Origin: Candidatus Obscuribacter sp. | Lineage (GTDB): Bacteria > Cyanobacteriota > Vampirovibrionia > Obscuribacterales > Obscuribacteraceae | Reading direction: 5' to 3' | Assembly (NCBI GenBank): GCA_021772155.1 | Contig: JADYXS010000107.1 | Location: forward strand, 1 to 40,872 | Length of the DNA: 40,872 nt | Shown: positions 24,295-31,659 of the stretch, piece after piece | Layout of the letters: every line of letters starts with the position of its first letter | How positions within the stretch are numbered: position 1 is the first letter of the stretch | Notes under the pieces: model-generated | What the model was told of the DNA's origin: nothing | The model's input: only the letters and a program-made list of their open reading frames with translations | Databases searched by the model: none | Program-made: the position numbers and the translations under genes

Positions 24295-25977
24295 ATGAGC
24301 ATGACAGAGTCGGTGATTGGTCCGAGCGCCATTGAAAACGTTGGGTTACGGAATTGGGCAACACGCCGTCAAGAGAAGACGCGGCGGTTGAATCAAGTTG
24401 CCCCGTGGATGAAAAATCGAGTGCTGCCGACAGAGCGTATCGTCGATGCTCTGGAAGCGTTGATTGCACCACGCGATCGAATTGTGGTTGAGGGAGACAA
24501 CCAGAAGCAAGCAGACTTTCTCTCGCGTTCACTGGCAAAAGTCGATTCGAAAACAATCCATGATCTGCATTTGATCATTTCGAGCATCAGCCGTCCTGAG
24601 CATTTGGACTTGTTCGAAAGCGGAATTGCCAGCAAGGTTGACTTCGCGTATGCCGGTCCGCAAAGTTTGCGGGTTGCGCAGCTACTGGAAGACGGCAAAT
24701 TACAGATTGGTGCTATTCACACCTACATCGAGCTTTATGCGCGGCTGTTGGTTGATCTCATTCCGAACGTCGTGCTTGTTTGTGCGGAAGAAGGTGATGC
24801 GGACGGCAATCTTTATACAGGTCCCAACACAGAAGATACTCCTACCATCGTGGAAGCTGCTGCTTTTTATGATGGCATTGTCATTGCTCAAGTCAATCGC
24901 GTCGTGGACAAAGTGCGGCGCGTCGACATTCCGGGCTCTTGGGTCGATGTAATAGTCGAAGCTGATCGCCCATTCGCCGTGGAGCCCCTATTTACCCGCG
25001 ATCCGCGCCAGATTTCCGAGTTGCAGATTCTCATGGGGATGATGGTAATTCGCGGCATCTATGAGCGCCATGAAGTGGTGGCACTTAACCACGGAATTGG
25101 ATTTGCTACTGCAGCCATTGAACTTCTTCTCCCAACATACGCCCAATCCCTCGGTCTGAAGGGAAACATATGCGCACACTGGGCGCTCAATCCACACCCT
25201 ACGCTCATTCCAGCAATTGAAAGTGGATGGGTGAAAAGCGTCTATTGCTTTGGCAGCGAAGTCGGCATGGAGAATTACGTCGCAGCTCGTCCTGATATTT
25301 TTCCGATTGGTCGTGATGGAAGCTTGCGCTCCAACCGCGTGCTGTGCCAGTTGGCAGGGCTATATGCCGTTGATGCGTTTGTCGGCGCGACACTCCAGAT
25401 TGATGGAGATGGCAACTCTTCCACTGTGACACTCGATCGTCTAACAGGATTCGGTGGTGCTCCCAACATGGGGCATAATCCTGGTGGACGTCGGCATGCC
25501 ACTGCGGCTTGGCTAAGTTTGATAACAGAGCAAAAGCCGGTTGTTCGCGGGCGAAAATTGGTAGTGCAAATGGCTGAGACGTTCCACAAGGGCGGAGAAT
25601 CTGCTTTTGTCGAAACGCTTGATGCCGTTGCTGTTGGCAAACAACGAGGCATGCCCATTGCGCCAGTGATGATTTATGGTGATGATGTCAGCCACCTGGT
25701 CACGGAAGAAGGTGTCGCCTATCTGTACAAGGCAAACAGCTTGGAAGAACGACAGAAAGCCATTGCAGCTGTAGCTGGAGTAAGCTCGGTGGGCTTGCGC
25801 TCAAATGCTGCAGACGTCAGCGATTTGCGGGCCCGCGGACTGGTTGCTCTTCCTGAAGACATTGGAGTGCGCAGATTAGACGCCAAGCGCGAGCTATTGG
25901 CGGCCCGCAGCATTGAAGATCTGGTGTCCTGGTCTGGTGGCTTGTACAATCCACCCTCTAAATTCAGGAGCTGGTAA
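24295..25977 (+). CDS. mdcA: Malonate decarboxylase subunit alpha (acyl-carrier transferase)
   Basis: Transfers the acyl-carrier protein thioester from acetyl to malonate, forming malonyl-ACP and acetate in biotin-independent malonate decarboxylase. The protein matches MdcA along its length. It opens with WATRRQEKTRRL, then has VVEGDNQKQADFLSRSL, HLDLFESGIASKVDFAYAGPQSLR, AIHTYIELYARLLVDLIPN, YTGPNTEDTP, NHGIGFATAAIELLLPTY and LRSNRVLCQLAG. At 560 aa it is of normal length (about 550). It is first in a tightly packed operon; its TAA overlaps the mdcB ATG (TAATG). Two ATGs six nt apart (24295, 24301) are both possible starts. Confidence 0.97.
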   Translation: MSMTESVIGPSAIENVGLRNWATRRQEKTRRLNQVAPWMKNRVLPTERIVDALEALIAPRDRIVVEGDNQKQADFLSRSLAKVDSKTIHDLHLIISSISRPEHLDLFESGIASKVDFAYAGPQSLRVAQLLEDGKLQIGAIHTYIELYARLLVDLIPNVVLVCAEEGDADGNLYTGPNTEDTPTIVEAAAFYDGIVIAQVNRVVDKVRRVDIPGSWVDVIVEADRPFAVEPLFTRDPRQISELQILMGMMVIRGIYERHEVVALNHGIGFATAAIELLLPTYAQSLGLKGNICAHWALNPHPTLIPAIESGWVKSVYCFGSEVGMENYVAARPDIFPIGRDGSLRSNRVLCQLAGLYAVDAFVGATLQIDGDGNSSTVTLDRLTGFGGAPNMGHNPGGRRHATAAWLSLITEQKPVVRGRKLVVQMAETFHKGGESAFVETLDAVAVGKQRGMPIAPVMIYGDDVSHLVTEEGVAYLYKANSLEERQKAIAAVAGVSSVGLRSNAADVSDLRARGLVALPEDIGVRRLDAKRELLAARSIEDLVSWSGGLYNPPSKFRSW

Positions 25978-26897
25978 TGACTGCCGCCAGTTGCTACAGT
26001 CCCAGCATCAAAGAGAGTGCGTGCGATCTTGTCGCAGAGGAATCAGTTGCCCTGTTCGCGAAGTTGGCCACGCAAGCTCTGATCGCCGAAGTCGACCTTA
26101 CGCCAAAGCCCGGACTGGTGGATCGGCGGGGGTCTGGTGCGCACAGTGATCTTTCGCTTGAGATAATGTGCCGCTCTGCAATCACGCTTAAACCATATTT
26201 CCTTAAGATGGCACAGGCATCTGCAAACTGTGTTCCGTCGAAATTGAAGTGTGAACAACTCAGACGAATTGGGCGCTTGGCAGAACAAGAGATGCTCTTT
26301 GCCACAAACGGCAGTAATACTCACAAAGGGGCAATCTGGACCCTGGGGCTGTTGATTGCCGCATGTAGTATGAATGGATCTGCAAACCGAAAAGCCTTTG
26401 CTGTGGCGGCTACTGCGGGTGGCATTGCTTTGTTCTATCAAAATGAAGCTGCGATGCCAGTGACCCATGGCTACATGGTGCAACAAAAATTTGCGGTGCC
26501 AGGTGCGCGAGGAGAAGCGCAGCAATCATTTCCCCATGTGATTGGTGTCGGCTTGCCGACATTATGCCGTCGACGCGCAGAAGGCGCTGATGAGAGCATT
26601 GCTCGCTTGGATTGTCTGTTAAGCATCATGAGTGATCTCGATGATACTTGCATACTATATCGCGGTGGGAAGCGTGGCCTCAGTGTTGCGCAGGTTGGTG
26701 CAACAGCCGTGCTTGCAGCCGGGGGAGCGGCAACGACAAGCGGTCGTCGTAAGTTGCGTGCTTTGGATCAACAGTTGTTAGCGCTCAATTGCTCTCCCGG
26801 AGGCAGCGCAGATCTCCTTGCGGCAACGCTTTTCTTGGACGCGATTGAAAGCGGTCAGCTAAATATTGAATGTTCGAAGGTGTATAAGGAGGCGTAA
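25977..26897 (+). CDS. mdcB: Triphosphoribosyl-dephospho-CoA synthase
   Basis: Makes 2'-(5''-triphosphoribosyl)-3'-dephospho-CoA, the precursor of the malonate decarboxylase prosthetic group, from ATP and dephospho-CoA. CitG/MdcB family motifs are TPKPGLVDRRGSGAHSD (42-58) and TNGSNTHKGAIWTLG (110-124), and a DDTCILYRGG block follows in the C-terminal third. The ATG at 25977 overlaps the mdcA stop by one nt and has AGGAG 7 nt upstream. Length (306 aa) is normal. Confidence 0.95.
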   Translation: MTAASCYSPSIKESACDLVAEESVALFAKLATQALIAEVDLTPKPGLVDRRGSGAHSDLSLEIMCRSAITLKPYFLKMAQASANCVPSKLKCEQLRRIGRLAEQEMLFATNGSNTHKGAIWTLGLLIAACSMNGSANRKAFAVAATAGGIALFYQNEAAMPVTHGYMVQQKFAVPGARGEAQQSFPHVIGVGLPTLCRRRAEGADESIARLDCLLSIMSDLDDTCILYRGGKRGLSVAQVGATAVLAAGGAATTSGRRKLRALDQQLLALNCSPGGSADLLAATLFLDAIESGQLNIECSKVYKEA

Positions 26898-26900
26898 CCC

Positions 26901-27194
26901 GTGGAAGTGCTCGAGTTTACCTATCCCGCTAAGCGCAAAATTGAAAGCCGCGCGCATGTTGGTGTTGTTGGCTCCGGTAACCTGGAGGTTCTGCTTGAAT
27001 CATCGACCGATGCTGTATCACATGTTCGCGTTCGGACGAGCGTCAATGGATTCCACGATACTTGGAAGGCAGTTCTCGACAGGTTCTTTGCCAGGTTTGA
27101 CGGTGCTGTGAACATCGAGATAAATGATGCCGGTGCCAGCCCTGGAATTGTGATGTTGCGATTGCAACAGGCCGTGGAGAAGGTTGAGCAATGA
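26901..27194 (+). CDS. mdcC: Malonate decarboxylase acyl carrier protein (delta subunit)
   Basis: Carries the phosphoribosyl-dephospho-CoA arm that bears acetyl or malonyl groups between MdcA and MdcD-MdcE. The attachment serine is S25 in GVVGSGNLEVL, the same number and context as the modified Ser25 of Klebsiella MdcC. The C-terminal INDAGASPGIVMLRLQQA block is also typical. It uses a GTG start at 26901 with AAGGAGG 8 nt upstream; 97 aa is the expected size. It ends in an ATGA overlap with mdcD. Confidence 0.95.
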   Translation: MEVLEFTYPAKRKIESRAHVGVVGSGNLEVLLESSTDAVSHVRVRTSVNGFHDTWKAVLDRFFARFDGAVNIEINDAGASPGIVMLRLQQAVEKVEQ

Positions 27195-28087
27195 CGAACA
27201 CTGATTCGCAAGTAAATGAACTGGTCTTGCCGGCTGCGGAACCGGAGTTTGTTAGACGCCACAGCTTTATTGAGCTATCCGCTCGCGAGCGAGCCATGAC
27301 ATTTTTTGATTCTGGAACAGCGCGGGAATTGCTCGGTTCGTTCGATCGTATCGAATCTCCATGGCTCCCTCTCCAGGACGTCACACCCCAAGCCGATGAT
27401 GGCTGCGTCGTGATTAGGGGAAAGATAGGCGCGGAGAATGCGGTGGTCGTTGCCCTGGAAGGCGCGTTTCAGGGTGGCAGCGTGGGTGAAGTGTCCGGCA
27501 TGAAATGCGCTGCTGCACTTGATCTGGCGACGCGCGACAACGAACGTGGAGTCAAGACAAACGCTATTTTATTGCTTGAGACTGGCGGCGTTCGGCTGCA
27601 AGAAGCTAATCTCGGGCTGGCGGTGACAGCCGAAGTAATGGCTTCGATCATGAATCTGCGGAAGCATGTTCCGGTTGTGTGCGTGATTGCAGGTACAGTG
27701 GGTTGCTTTGGCGGAATGTCCCTGGCTGTTGGGCTGGCAAGCTACATAGTCATGACGCGTGAAGCTCGATTAGGCATGAACGGACCGGAAGTAATTGAGC
27801 AGGAAGCCGGCGTCGACGAATTTGACTCAAAAGACAAAGCTTTGATATGGGCGATAAATGGAGGCGACCAGCGGTATCAGACCGGACTTGTCGACTTTCT
27901 GGTTGAAGATGCTGTCGAAAAGATCGTCGATGCAACTCGCGCTTGTCTCAAGATGGGTGTTCCTCGTGAGCATCGCAGTGCCAAGGTTGGTCTCTTCCGA
28001 AAACGAGTGGAAGCGCTAAATCCTTCGGCGGTTTGGGACAACCCGAGCAAGCTGCGTGAAAGTTGGACGAAGGAGGCGCAACCATGA
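27191..28087 (+). CDS. mdcD: Malonate decarboxylase subunit beta
   Basis: With MdcE forms the carboxylyase that releases CO2 from malonyl-ACP to give acetyl-ACP. It has a crotonase/carboxyltransferase-like fold with GGVRLQEANLGL (132-143) and the glycine-rich GTVGCFGGMSLA (168-179), which should form the oxyanion region, then LGMNGPEVIEQEAG. 298 aa, typical size. The ATG at 27191 overlaps the mdcC stop (ATGA), and its own stop overlaps the mdcE ATG the same way, consistent with a fixed MdcD:MdcE ratio. Confidence 0.96.
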   Translation: MTNTDSQVNELVLPAAEPEFVRRHSFIELSARERAMTFFDSGTARELLGSFDRIESPWLPLQDVTPQADDGCVVIRGKIGAENAVVVALEGAFQGGSVGEVSGMKCAAALDLATRDNERGVKTNAILLLETGGVRLQEANLGLAVTAEVMASIMNLRKHVPVVCVIAGTVGCFGGMSLAVGLASYIVMTREARLGMNGPEVIEQEAGVDEFDSKDKALIWAINGGDQRYQTGLVDFLVEDAVEKIVDATRACLKMGVPREHRSAKVGLFRKRVEALNPSAVWDNPSKLRESWTKEAQP

Positions 28088-28911
28088 ATTACGCTGTTTC
28101 CGCCAGAGGAAAAAAGTGGTTCGCAGCACTGACTGGTGCATCGGTGCCAATGGCTGGGGACCCCGGCTCCCTGTGGACAGCCGATGCGGCCTTGGGACCA
28201 CACACGCCGCGCTTTCTCTGTGTGGTGCCAGACCCGAACGGACTCCTTCCGCGGGCGCGGCAAGGCGAAGTTGGCTTGGAAGAAGCGTATGCGCTGGCTA
28301 GTCGTGTAGATGAAGTTGTCGATGCCGACAAGGGCAACAGTGTCAAACGTCCCATCATTGCTGTCGTGGACGTTAAAAGTCAGGCTTATGGACGGTTGGA
28401 AGAGATCGCTGCTATTTATCTAGCTGGCGCTGCCGCGGTTGATGCGTATGCAACGGCTCGCACTTCAGGACATCCCGTGATTGCACTGATTGTAGGGCAT
28501 GCGATTTCTGGAGCGTTCCTGGCTCACGGCTACCAAGCAAATCGTATTCTGGCATTCGACGATCCAGGAGTGATGATTCACGCCATGCATAAAGAGGCGG
28601 CAGCTCGGATCACGCGTCGATCAGTTGCAGACCTCGAAAAGCTCGGGAAAACGATTCTTCCACTTTCCTATGATGTGAAAGATTACGCAAAGCTTGGTCT
28701 TTTGTACCGCTTAATTGAAGTTGATAAGCCGGACGATCCGCAGGATGTTGCAGTGGCAAACGTTCGGCAGCATCTTCTTGATGCCATTGCTGATGCACAG
28801 CAAGGACCATCCGATTTGAGCAATCGCTTGGAGTCAGAAGGTGCGCGCAATACACGAAAGGCTTCCATACATGTTCGTCAAGAAATGGAAAGACAGTGGC
28901 AGTTAAGCTAG
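28084..28911 (+). CDS. mdcE: Malonate decarboxylase subunit gamma
   Basis: Partner of MdcD in decarboxylation of malonyl-ACP. Features are RGKKWFAALTGA near the start, GDPGSLWTADAALG (~25-38), VVDVKSQAYGRLEE (~95-107) and the oxyanion-type IVGHAISGAFLAHGYQ (136-151) followed by MIHAMHKEAAARIT. The start at ATG 28084 is favoured over an earlier in-frame start at 28063 because it has GGAGG 7 nt upstream and the ATGA overlap with mdcD. 275 aa, slightly longer than most. Confidence 0.95.
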   Translation: MNYAVSARGKKWFAALTGASVPMAGDPGSLWTADAALGPHTPRFLCVVPDPNGLLPRARQGEVGLEEAYALASRVDEVVDADKGNSVKRPIIAVVDVKSQAYGRLEEIAAIYLAGAAAVDAYATARTSGHPVIALIVGHAISGAFLAHGYQANRILAFDDPGVMIHAMHKEAAARITRRSVADLEKLGKTILPLSYDVKDYAKLGLLYRLIEVDKPDDPQDVAVANVRQHLLDAIADAQQGPSDLSNRLESEGARNTRKASIHVRQEMERQWQLS

Positions 28912-29579
28912 GCGTTGGCATCCTTCGACCGCATTATCTGCTGGAACTCAATAGCCTTTCGCTGAGGTCTGAGAACGGCGATTTATTGGTATGTCCACCC
29001 GATTGGGTGGAGCACGCTTTACACTTAACGCCATTCGTTGTCGTAAGACGGGCGATTGCTGCCAATGAGATGATTCCTGTCGGCGTGCGCGGAAGCAGTC
29101 GAGAACAACGTCTTGCAGCATTTGTCCATGGGGATTGCATCAACAGAGTTGTCACCCCGTTCGATTTGCTGGACCAATACCGACAATCACCACCGGCGAT
29201 CAGCACCGCAAGTGGTGCATTCCGGAGCCTGGCGTCGCTCGCAGAAAGATGGAGAGACACGAAGCATCTCTGGGGTCCGGGCGGCAGTGTCGGCTTCGAA
29301 CTTGCCACCAACGTCTCTAGTCTGAGCGTATGTAGCGACCTCGACGTCGTAATTTATGCCGATGTACGAGTTTCCATTGATGAACTCATCAAACTCGGCA
29401 TGGATCTTCCTGCCATTGATACCAAATTGGACATCCAAATTGAAGCGCCTCATTGCGGCTTTCTGCTATCCGAATACATTCGAGGCTATCCGCGTGAGGT
29501 TCTACTGAAAACGCCCTATGGACCAGTGTTGAGTCCCGATCCGTGGGCCGACGATCTCCGCCGGTCCCAAGGGAACTAA
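28896..29579 (+). CDS. mdcG: Phosphoribosyl-dephospho-CoA transferase MdcG
   Basis: Nucleotidyltransferase that attaches the prosthetic group to MdcC S25. The catalytic pattern GPGGSVGFELATN (127-139) followed by SDLD (147-150), with D148 and D150 as the metal-binding pair, fits the family. The N-terminal half is the usual variable domain (RPHYLLEL, PDWVEHALHLTPFVVVRR). 227 aa, normal. The GTG at 28896 lies inside the mdcE 3' end (16-nt overlap) and is the only start that keeps the opening of the N-terminal domain. Confidence 0.9.
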   Translation: MAVKLGVGILRPHYLLELNSLSLRSENGDLLVCPPDWVEHALHLTPFVVVRRAIAANEMIPVGVRGSSREQRLAAFVHGDCINRVVTPFDLLDQYRQSPPAISTASGAFRSLASLAERWRDTKHLWGPGGSVGFELATNVSSLSVCSDLDVVIYADVRVSIDELIKLGMDLPAIDTKLDIQIEAPHCGFLLSEYIRGYPREVLLKTPYGPVLSPDPWADDLRRSQGN

Positions 29580-29587
29580 GTCGCCGA

Positions 29588-30505
29588 ATGACCGTAGCAT
29601 TTCTATTTCCAGGACAAGGTTCGCAGCATGAGGGCATGTTGCATGCTCTTCCAGATCATCCCGCCGTAGGACGCACACTTGCAGAGGTTAGTGATGCTCT
29701 GGGCCGGAATGTTAAAGAGCTCGACTCAAAGCAAGCCCTCCAATCCACGACTTCTGTTCAGCTGAGTATTTTTGCTGCAGGAGTGGCCGTCGCACGAGCA
29801 CTGCGCGAGCTGGGTCTCCAACCAAAAGCCGTTGCTGGACTTTCGGTTGGGGCTTATGCAGCAGCAGTAGCCAGCGGTGCACTATCCATTGCTGACGGTG
29901 TCAAGCTCGTCAAGCAGCGGTCCGAGCTAATGGAGCAAATGTTCAAGGACGGATATGGCATGTCTGCCATCGTCGGACTTAGCCAGTACCAGGTTAGTGA
30001 AATTGTAGCTACTATCTGCTCCGACAAACTGCCGGTCTACGTCGCGAACATCAATACTGCGTGGCAGATCGTTATCGCAGGGTCGGTTGCCGGCATGGAG
30101 GGGGTTTTGAATGTCGCGCGTGCCCGCGGCGCTCGCAAAGCAGAACGCCTGAACGTAGCGGTGCCGTCGCACTGCAAACTGCTCGAACCTGTGGCTCTTG
30201 CATTGCAATCGAGTTTACGGGGTATGACGCTGCAACAGTCCGACGCAATCTACATCAGCAACGTGACGGCTCGCCCCTTGCGTGATGCTGATGATATTAG
30301 AACTGACTTGGCTAACAACATTGCCAACAGCGTTCACTGGTACCAGGGCAATGTACTCCTCAAGGAGCTTGGGTGCGCTCTCTTTCTTGAAATGAATCCG
30401 GGGCGCGTTCTGACAGATCTTGCCACTGAAAACGTGCCGGATGTTCGCTCAGTGGCTATTGAAACTAGTTCGCTTCGCTATGCAGTCAGGTTAGCGCAGC
30501 TATGA
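29588..30505 (+). CDS. mdcH: Malonyl-S-ACP:CoA malonyltransferase MdcH (epsilon)
   Basis: Loads malonyl groups from malonyl-CoA onto the new acyl carrier to start the decarboxylase cycle. It is a FabD-like acyltransferase: LFPGQGSQ (6-13), nucleophile S86 in GLSVG (most relatives have GHS(L/V)G, so the usual His is Leu here) and H195 in VPSHCKLL. The start at ATG 29588 opens directly into the first strand (MTVAFLFPG); an upstream in-frame extension is not conserved-looking. 305 aa, normal. Last gene of the operon; a palindromic element follows at 30537. Confidence 0.93.
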   Translation: MTVAFLFPGQGSQHEGMLHALPDHPAVGRTLAEVSDALGRNVKELDSKQALQSTTSVQLSIFAAGVAVARALRELGLQPKAVAGLSVGAYAAAVASGALSIADGVKLVKQRSELMEQMFKDGYGMSAIVGLSQYQVSEIVATICSDKLPVYVANINTAWQIVIAGSVAGMEGVLNVARARGARKAERLNVAVPSHCKLLEPVALALQSSLRGMTLQQSDAIYISNVTARPLRDADDIRTDLANNIANSVHWYQGNVLLKELGCALFLEMNPGRVLTDLATENVPDVRSVAIETSSLRYAVRLAQL

Positions 30506-30536
30506 ACGCTGCTTTGTTCGGGCGACTTCCCGAGAG

Positions 30537-30563
30537 GTGTAGGGGCGCGTCCCGACACCCCCG
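30537..30563. terminator. Palindromic repeat between convergent operon ends
   Basis: GGTGTAGGGG...CCCGACACC: arms GGTGT/ACACC and GGG/CCC pair with one mismatch around a short loop. It starts with the GTAGGGG signature of the dispersed repeat. It separates the mdcH stop (30505) from the convergent HD-domain gene end (30567), so it may act as a bidirectional terminator; there is no T-tract. Confidence 0.45.
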
Positions 30564-30566
30564 GAA

Positions 30567-31187
30567 TTACATCACCGACCAAGTTTTGCTGCCTAGCAGT
30601 TTTCGCAGCATCGGCTCGAAGGTAGACATCGGCTCATTCTTGTAATCTGGATCAAAGGAAACCTCATCATACTTCCCGCAGAATTCGACGGTCTGCTCAT
30701 AGTAAGGGCTCGTCTTGAATTCATCCCTTCTGTTCGGATCGATGCCTAATTTATCCCCGAAGTAGTATGTCTGAAAAATGCCGTGGTGGGCCAGCATCCA
30801 GTAATTCCCTTCACTGATGAAAGGATGTAGAATCGCGCCCGCGATCTCGCCGTGATTGAATGGTCCGAGGCTTTCGCCGAAGTCGTGGAGGAGACAGCAC
30901 ACGATATACTCTTCGTCTTTGTTGTCTTTCAGCGCGCGCGTAGCACTTTGAAGAGAGTGCGCAAGCCTGTTGATTGGATAAATAGCGTCACTCTTGAGAG
31001 TCTCTAGCATGTTCATCAGTAAGTCAGGCAGCGCCTTAAGTGAGTTGGTATGCACTTGCGCCAGTAGGGCAAAGTCTTGCACCGTACCTTGATCCATGCG
31101 TGTGAAATGCATTTTGATTGCCTGGTGCATGTTGTTATACATCTCGTCGCTGGACGGTGCAGCAACTACAGGTTTGTTGTCAGTCAC
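30567..31187 (-). CDS. HD-domain protein (COG4341/PhnZ-like)
   Basis: A 206-residue metal-dependent HD-domain protein. Candidate ligands are H77 (RLAHSLQSATRAL), H101-D102 (CCLLHDFGE), H112 (PFNHGEIAG) and H134/H135 (MLAHHGIFQTYYFGDKLG). The C-terminal YDEVSFDPDY completes the pattern I associate with 'predicted HD phosphohydrolases' related to the diiron oxygenases PhnZ and TmpB and to myo-inositol oxygenase. The extra histidines make an oxygenase as likely as a phosphohydrolase. Cytoplasmic, no signal peptide. GTG start at 31187 with GAGG 10 nt upstream. It stands alone between repeats. Confidence 0.8.
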   Translation of the reverse strand: MTDNKPVVAAPSSDEMYNNMHQAIKMHFTRMDQGTVQDFALLAQVHTNSLKALPDLLMNMLETLKSDAIYPINRLAHSLQSATRALKDNKDEEYIVCCLLHDFGESLGPFNHGEIAGAILHPFISEGNYWMLAHHGIFQTYYFGDKLGIDPNRRDEFKTSPYYEQTVEFCGKYDEVSFDPDYKNEPMSTFEPMLRKLLGSKTWSVM

Positions 31188-31308
31188 GTGGAATTCACCT
31201 CAAGAACTACTCTGCTAGAGATTGTGAAATTGGACGTATTGATGATTAGGCAGACATTTCATAAATGTACCCAGCGTTTTGCCCTATAACCACGCTGGCT
31301 GAAATTGC

Positions 31309-31381
31309 GTAGGGGAGGAGCTTGTCCGCTCCCGCGGTGCTGCATGTGAGGGGAGGAGCTTGTCCCCCTCCCGCGGTGCTG
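31309..31381. repeat. Tandem pair of dispersed palindromic repeats
   Basis: Copy 1 (31309-31342) starts GTAGGGGAGGAGCTTGTCC and copy 2 (31346-31381) starts GTGAGGGGAGGAGCTTGTCC. Both end CTCCCGCGGTGCTG and are separated by 3 nt. The arms GGGGAGGAG and CCCTCCC pair in each. Direct duplication shows the element can expand locally. Confidence 0.85.
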
Positions 31382-31384
31382 TAG

Positions 31385-31615
31385 CTAGATAGGCATCCGA
31401 TAGCCATAGAATTCATGGTCTTCGTTGTAACCGCCTTGCCCGCTGCCGATCTTCGAGAAGTCGTCTACAAATGCAATTGAGCGAATCCATTTGACTTGCT
31501 TAAAGCCTAGTTCGTTCTCGCAGCGTAATCGCAGCGGCGCACCGTGTAGCAGTGGCAGTGTCTCACCGTTCATTTCGAAGGCGAGGATGGTTAACGAGTG
31601 CATCATGTTATTGAT
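31385..31615 (-). pseudogene. 3' remnant of a molybdopterin-dependent oxidoreductase
   Basis: About 77 codons survive: SINNMMHSLTILAFEMNGETLP, LLHGAPLRLRCENELGFKQVKWIRSI and GQGGYNEDHEFYGYRM. This matches the C-terminal part of sulfite-oxidase/MsrP-type molybdopterin domain proteins (HGAPLRL...E...GYK..K.I). The frame upstream reads into the 3' end of the histidine kinase gene (stop at 31660) without homology, so the N-terminal two thirds, including the cofactor-binding cysteine, are missing. It is a decayed gene end, not a functional enzyme. Confidence 0.75.
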
Positions 31616-31659
31616 GCTATGCGCAAAGAAGCTTCGAGTTACGCTGGTGTCTCGGGATG

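Noticed and set aside
26866-27111. Overlapping ORF at the mdcB-mdcC junction
   Set aside because: The frame starting with GTG at 26901 encodes a clear MdcC with the Ser25 attachment site and strong ribosome-binding site.
31309-31381. Possible CRISPR-like array
   Set aside because: Only two adjacent units with a 3-nt gap, palindromic and shared with dispersed copies elsewhere; no spacers and no cas genes.
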